Shown here: positions 5,781-8,027 of the stretch, piece after piece
Layout of the letters: each line of letters opens with the position of its first letter
Numbering within the stretch: position 1 is the first letter of the stretch
NCBI GenBank assembly: GCA_003512805.1
Contig: DOOK01000021.1
Coordinates: forward strand, 1 to 8,027
Direction of reading: 5' to 3'
DNA: 8,027 nt
Origin: Erwinia sp.
GTDB lineage: Bacteria; Pseudomonadota; Gammaproteobacteria; Enterobacterales; Enterobacteriaceae
Translations under genes and position numbers: made by a program
Notes under the pieces: model-generated
The model's database searches: none
Told to the model about the DNA's origin: nothing
What the model saw: only the letters and a program-made list of their open reading frames with translations

Positions 5781-5810
5781 GATAACGGCAGGCCGTTGCT
5801 TGCCGTTGTC
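5781..5810 (+). repeat. Hairpin downstream of nhaA
   Basis: GATAACGGCA (5781-5790) pairs with TGCCGTTGTC (5801-5810), 10 bp with one T-G wobble, around a 10-base loop. It starts 5 bp after the nhaA stop. No T-run follows, so it is more likely a 3'-end-protecting or REP-like element than a terminator. The real terminator lies about 65 bp further on. No second copy is seen in this window. Confidence 0.5.
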
Positions 5811-5873
5811 TGTTCCGGCTAAGGCAGGACGATAAAGGCTAACGGAAGGGGCGAGGAGCCAAACGCCGGACAT

Positions 5874-5900
5874 AAAAAAACCTGCCTGGGCAGGTTTCTT
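5874..5900. terminator. Bidirectional terminator shared by rpsT and nhaA
   Basis: AAACCTGC (5878-5885) and GCAGGTTT (5890-5897) form a perfect 8-bp stem with a 4-base loop. On the minus strand the stem is followed by an uninterrupted T-run (A 5874-5880 on the plus strand), making a strong rpsT terminator 27 bp after its stop. On the plus strand it is followed by TTTCTTTAT, adequate for stopping nhaA transcription. The convergent gene order fits a shared terminator. Confidence 0.9.
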
Positions 5901-5927
5901 TATCAAAGCTGATTAACAGACGGGCGA

Positions 5928-6224
<297 letters not shown>

Positions 6225-6237
6225 TCAAAGGCCGAGG

Positions 6238-6266
6238 AATATGCCTCTTTAGCCCGTGGTTGTCAA
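6238..6266 (-). promoter_or_regulatory. rpsT proximal promoter (sigma-70)
   Basis: On the minus strand a perfect -35 TTGACA (6266-6261) is followed after 17 nt by CATATT (6243-6238), 4 of 6 matching the -10 consensus. Transcription would begin near 6231, giving a leader of about 40 nt. E. coli rpsT has two tandem promoters, and this would be the proximal one. Confidence 0.7.
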
Positions 6267-6328
6267 TGGATTTGTGCAAATAAGCGCCGCTGAAACAACG
6301 ACACCTGGTTACGTTTCGATGGCGCAAG

Positions 6329-6337
6329 ATTCTACCA
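6329..6337 (-). promoter_or_regulatory. Possible rpsT distal promoter (extended -10)
   Basis: The minus strand carries TGGTAGAAT (6337-6329), an extended -10 element with TG one base before the hexamer. No good -35 lies at 17-18 nt. Its position, about 90 bp upstream of the proximal promoter, matches the tandem P1/P2 layout known for E. coli rpsT. Confidence 0.4.
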
Positions 6338-6439
6338 GCTTCATGCCGATGAATACAGCTTATTCAAAAGAAAAATGGCAACGCCCACCAGGGACGGCAG
6401 AAAAAGCCCGTATTAACGCGGGAAAGGCGCATTCGCAGG

Positions 6440-6468
6440 TTAACCTTCCTGGCTGTACTTGGTATAAT
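6440..6468 (+). promoter_or_regulatory. ribF-ileS operon promoter
   Basis: A perfect -10 TATAAT (6463-6468) with a TG extension (TGG immediately upstream) lies 17 nt after TTAACC (6440-6445), a 4-of-6 match to the -35. Transcription would begin near 6475, about 20 nt before the ribF ATG, giving a very short leader. It is divergent from the rpsT promoters in the same 306-bp gap. Confidence 0.8.
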
Positions 6469-6497
6469 CCGCCGATTTCCACGAACCTGAGCCAGCC

Positions 6498-7436
6498 ATG
6501 AAGTTTATCCGCGGCATACATAACCTCCGGGAGCAGCATCGCGGCTGCGTTCTCACCATTGGTAATTTCGATGGCGTGCATCGCGGCCATCAGGCGCTGC
6601 TGTCCCGACTGCGCGAAGAAGGGCGTAAACGCAATCTGCCGGTAGTGGTGATGCTGTTCGAACCGCAGCCGCTGGAGCTGTTTGCGGCCGATAAAGCGCC
6701 CGCACGGCTGACGCGGCTGCGTGAGAAGCTGCGTTATCTGGACGAGGCGGGCGTGGATGCGGTACTTTGCCTGCGTTTTGACCGCCGCTTTGCCGCCCTG
6801 TCGGCACACAGCTTTGTGTCCGATCTGCTGGTCGACAAGCTGGGCGTGCAGCTGCTGGCGGTCGGCGATGATTTCCGCTTTGGCGCTGGTCGCGAAGGGG
6901 ATTTCCTGTTATTACAGAAAGCGGGCACCGACTACGGGTTTGACGTCATCAGCACCCAGACTTTTTGCGACGACGGCAAGCGCATCAGCAGCACGGCAGT
7001 GCGCCAGGCGCTGGCGGAAGACAATTTGCCGCTGGCGGCTACGCTGCTGGGGCATCCCTTCAGCATCTCCGGCCGCGTCGTGCACGGTGACGCGCTGGGC
7101 CGCACCATCGGCTTTCCCACGGCTAACCTGCCGCTAAGACGCTACGTTTCGCCCGTAAAAGGCGTTTACGCCGTAGAGGTCCATGGCCTGGGCGATAAGC
7201 CGCTGCCCGGCGTCGCCAACATCGGCACGCGTCCCACGGTGGCGGGCATACGCCAGCAGCTGGAAGTGCACCTGCTGGACGTTGCAATTGACCTGTATGG
7301 GCGCCATATAGAAGTGGTGCTGTGTGAAAAAATACGAAACGAGCAGCGTTTTACCTCGCTTGACGCGCTCAAAGAGCAAATTGCTAAAGACGTGGTGGCG
7401 GCCCGAACTTTTTTTGGGCTGAGCGCACCGGTTTAA
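6498..7436 (+). CDS. ribF: Bifunctional riboflavin kinase / FAD synthetase
   Basis: RibF converts riboflavin to FMN and FMN to FAD, both ATP-dependent, in the cytoplasm. The protein has 312 residues (E. coli: 313). The N-terminal FMN adenylyltransferase domain shows IGNFDGVHRGHQ (21-32) with the nucleotidyltransferase HxGH-type signature HRGH at 28-31, and the later ISSTAVR motif (163-169). The C-terminal riboflavin kinase domain shows GRTIGFPTANLP (201-212), KGVYAVEV and the conserved GVANIGTRPTV segment. The ATG at 6498 gives the family start MKFIRGIHNL. Its Shine-Dalgarno is weak (GAG, 7 nt upstream). ileS begins 30 bp downstream, the usual ribF-ileS-lspA order. Confidence 0.98.
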   Translation: MKFIRGIHNLREQHRGCVLTIGNFDGVHRGHQALLSRLREEGRKRNLPVVVMLFEPQPLELFAADKAPARLTRLREKLRYLDEAGVDAVLCLRFDRRFAALSAHSFVSDLLVDKLGVQLLAVGDDFRFGAGREGDFLLLQKAGTDYGFDVISTQTFCDDGKRISSTAVRQALAEDNLPLAATLLGHPFSISGRVVHGDALGRTIGFPTANLPLRRYVSPVKGVYAVEVHGLGDKPLPGVANIGTRPTVAGIRQQLEVHLLDVAIDLYGRHIEVVLCEKIRNEQRFTSLDALKEQIAKDVVAARTFFGLSAPV

Positions 7437-7466
7437 ACAGAAGCGAAATACGGAATCGAGAATCTG

Positions 7467-8027
7467 ATGAGTGACTATAAATCTACCCTGAATTTGCCGG
7501 AAACGGGGTTCCCGATGCGTGGCGATCTGGCCAAACGCGAACCGGGCATGCTGCAGCGTTGGTATGATGACAATCTGTACGGCATCATCCGCGAAGCCAA
7601 AAAAGGGAAAAAAACCTTTATCCTGCATGATGGCCCTCCTTACGCGAACGGCAGCATTCATATTGGTCACTCCGTCAACAAGATTCTGAAAGACATTATC
7701 GTGAAGTCCAAAGGCATGGCCGGCTTCGATTCGCCTTACGTGCCGGGCTGGGACTGCCACGGTCTGCCTATCGAACACAAAGTCGAACAGATGATTGGCA
7801 AGCCGGGCGAGAAGGTCACGGCGGCCGAATTCCGCGAGGCGTGCCGTAACTATGCGGCAGAGCAGGTCGAAGGCCAGAAAAAAGACTTTATCCGTCTTGG
7901 CGTGCTGGGCGACTGGGATCGTCCTTACCTGACGATGAATTTCCAGACCGAAGCCAATATCATCCGTGCACTGGGCAAAATTATCGGCAATGGCCATCTG
8001 CATAAAGGCGCCAAGCCGGTGCACTGG
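7467..8027 (+). CDS. ileS: Isoleucyl-tRNA synthetase, 5' part only
   Basis: The first 187 codons of IleS (about 938 residues in E. coli) are present, with the rest beyond the window. The class I synthetase charges tRNA-Ile and edits mischarged valine. The start [20 protein letters not shown] is nearly identical to E. coli. The ATP-binding HIGH motif sits in [11 protein letters not shown] (residues 58-68), followed by [24 protein letters not shown], and the start of the CP1 region ([15 protein letters not shown]). The KMSKS loop and editing core are not in view. The ATG at 7467 lies 30 bp after ribF with no intervening promoter or terminator, so it is cotranscribed with ribF. Confidence 0.99.
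   Translation, partial: MSDYKSTLNLPETGFPMRGDLAKREPGMLQRWYDDNLYGIIREAKKGKKTFILHDGPPYANGSIHIGHSVNKILKDIIVKSKGMAGFDSPYVPGWDCHGLPIEHKVEQMIGKPGEKVTAAEFREACRNYAAEQVEGQKKDFIRLGVLGDWDRPYLTMNFQTEANIIRALGKIIGNGHLHKGAKPVHW

Noticed and set aside
6256..6501. An 81-codon plus-strand frame between rpsT and ribF
   Set aside because: It overlaps the rpsT promoters and the ribF promoter, ends inside the ribF start and has no ribosome binding site.
7134..8024. A 296-codon minus-strand frame opposite ribF and ileS
   Set aside because: It is antisense to two certain core genes and spans their intergenic gap; no similarity or signals support it.

Overview
The window comes from a gamma-proteobacterial chromosome of the order Enterobacterales. 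DnaK, DnaJ, NhaA, S20, RibF and IleS all read very close to their Escherichia coli counterparts as I remember them. The DnaK tail and the dnaK-dnaJ / nhaA-rpsT / ribF-ileS arrangement suggest the Erwinia/Pantoea side of the order, but this placement is an inference and not a search result.

Layout: (1) 1-2202 is the end of the heat-shock operon: the 3' half of dnaK, a 106-bp gap with a strong hairpin, complete dnaJ and a clear intrinsic terminator. (2) 2203 to about 4470 is an accessory island between dnaJ and nhaA. It starts with decayed phage-type genes: a minus-strand frame with an internal amber codon; a plus-strand fragment of a phage protein broken by a TGA; and the first part of an MmcB-like phage gene cut off after 65 codons. 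Then comes an intact gene resembling contact-dependent inhibition immunity (CdiI-type) proteins, and convergent to it a small two-helix membrane protein, with an inverted repeat between them. After an AT-rich gap lies a compact minus-strand cluster of small unknown genes, two intact and translationally coupled and one 5'-decayed. (3) 4471 to 5815 holds nhaA, an Na+/H+ antiporter, with no nhaR regulator beside it. (4) 5874-6191 is rpsT on the minus strand, starting at UUG and sharing a bidirectional terminator with nhaA. (5) 6192-6497 is a divergent promoter region for rpsT and ribF. (6) 6498-8027 holds ribF and the first 187 codons of ileS, the start of the usual ribF-ileS-lspA operon.

The core genes serve protein folding (dnaK-dnaJ), pH and sodium homeostasis (nhaA), the ribosome (rpsT), flavin cofactor synthesis (ribF) and tRNA charging (ileS). 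The island is the part worth attention. It looks like repeated insertion and decay at a dnaJ-nhaA junction, leaving an orphan immunity-like gene and an uncharacterised small-gene operon. I see no integrase, transposase, tRNA, CRISPR array or complete prophage module.
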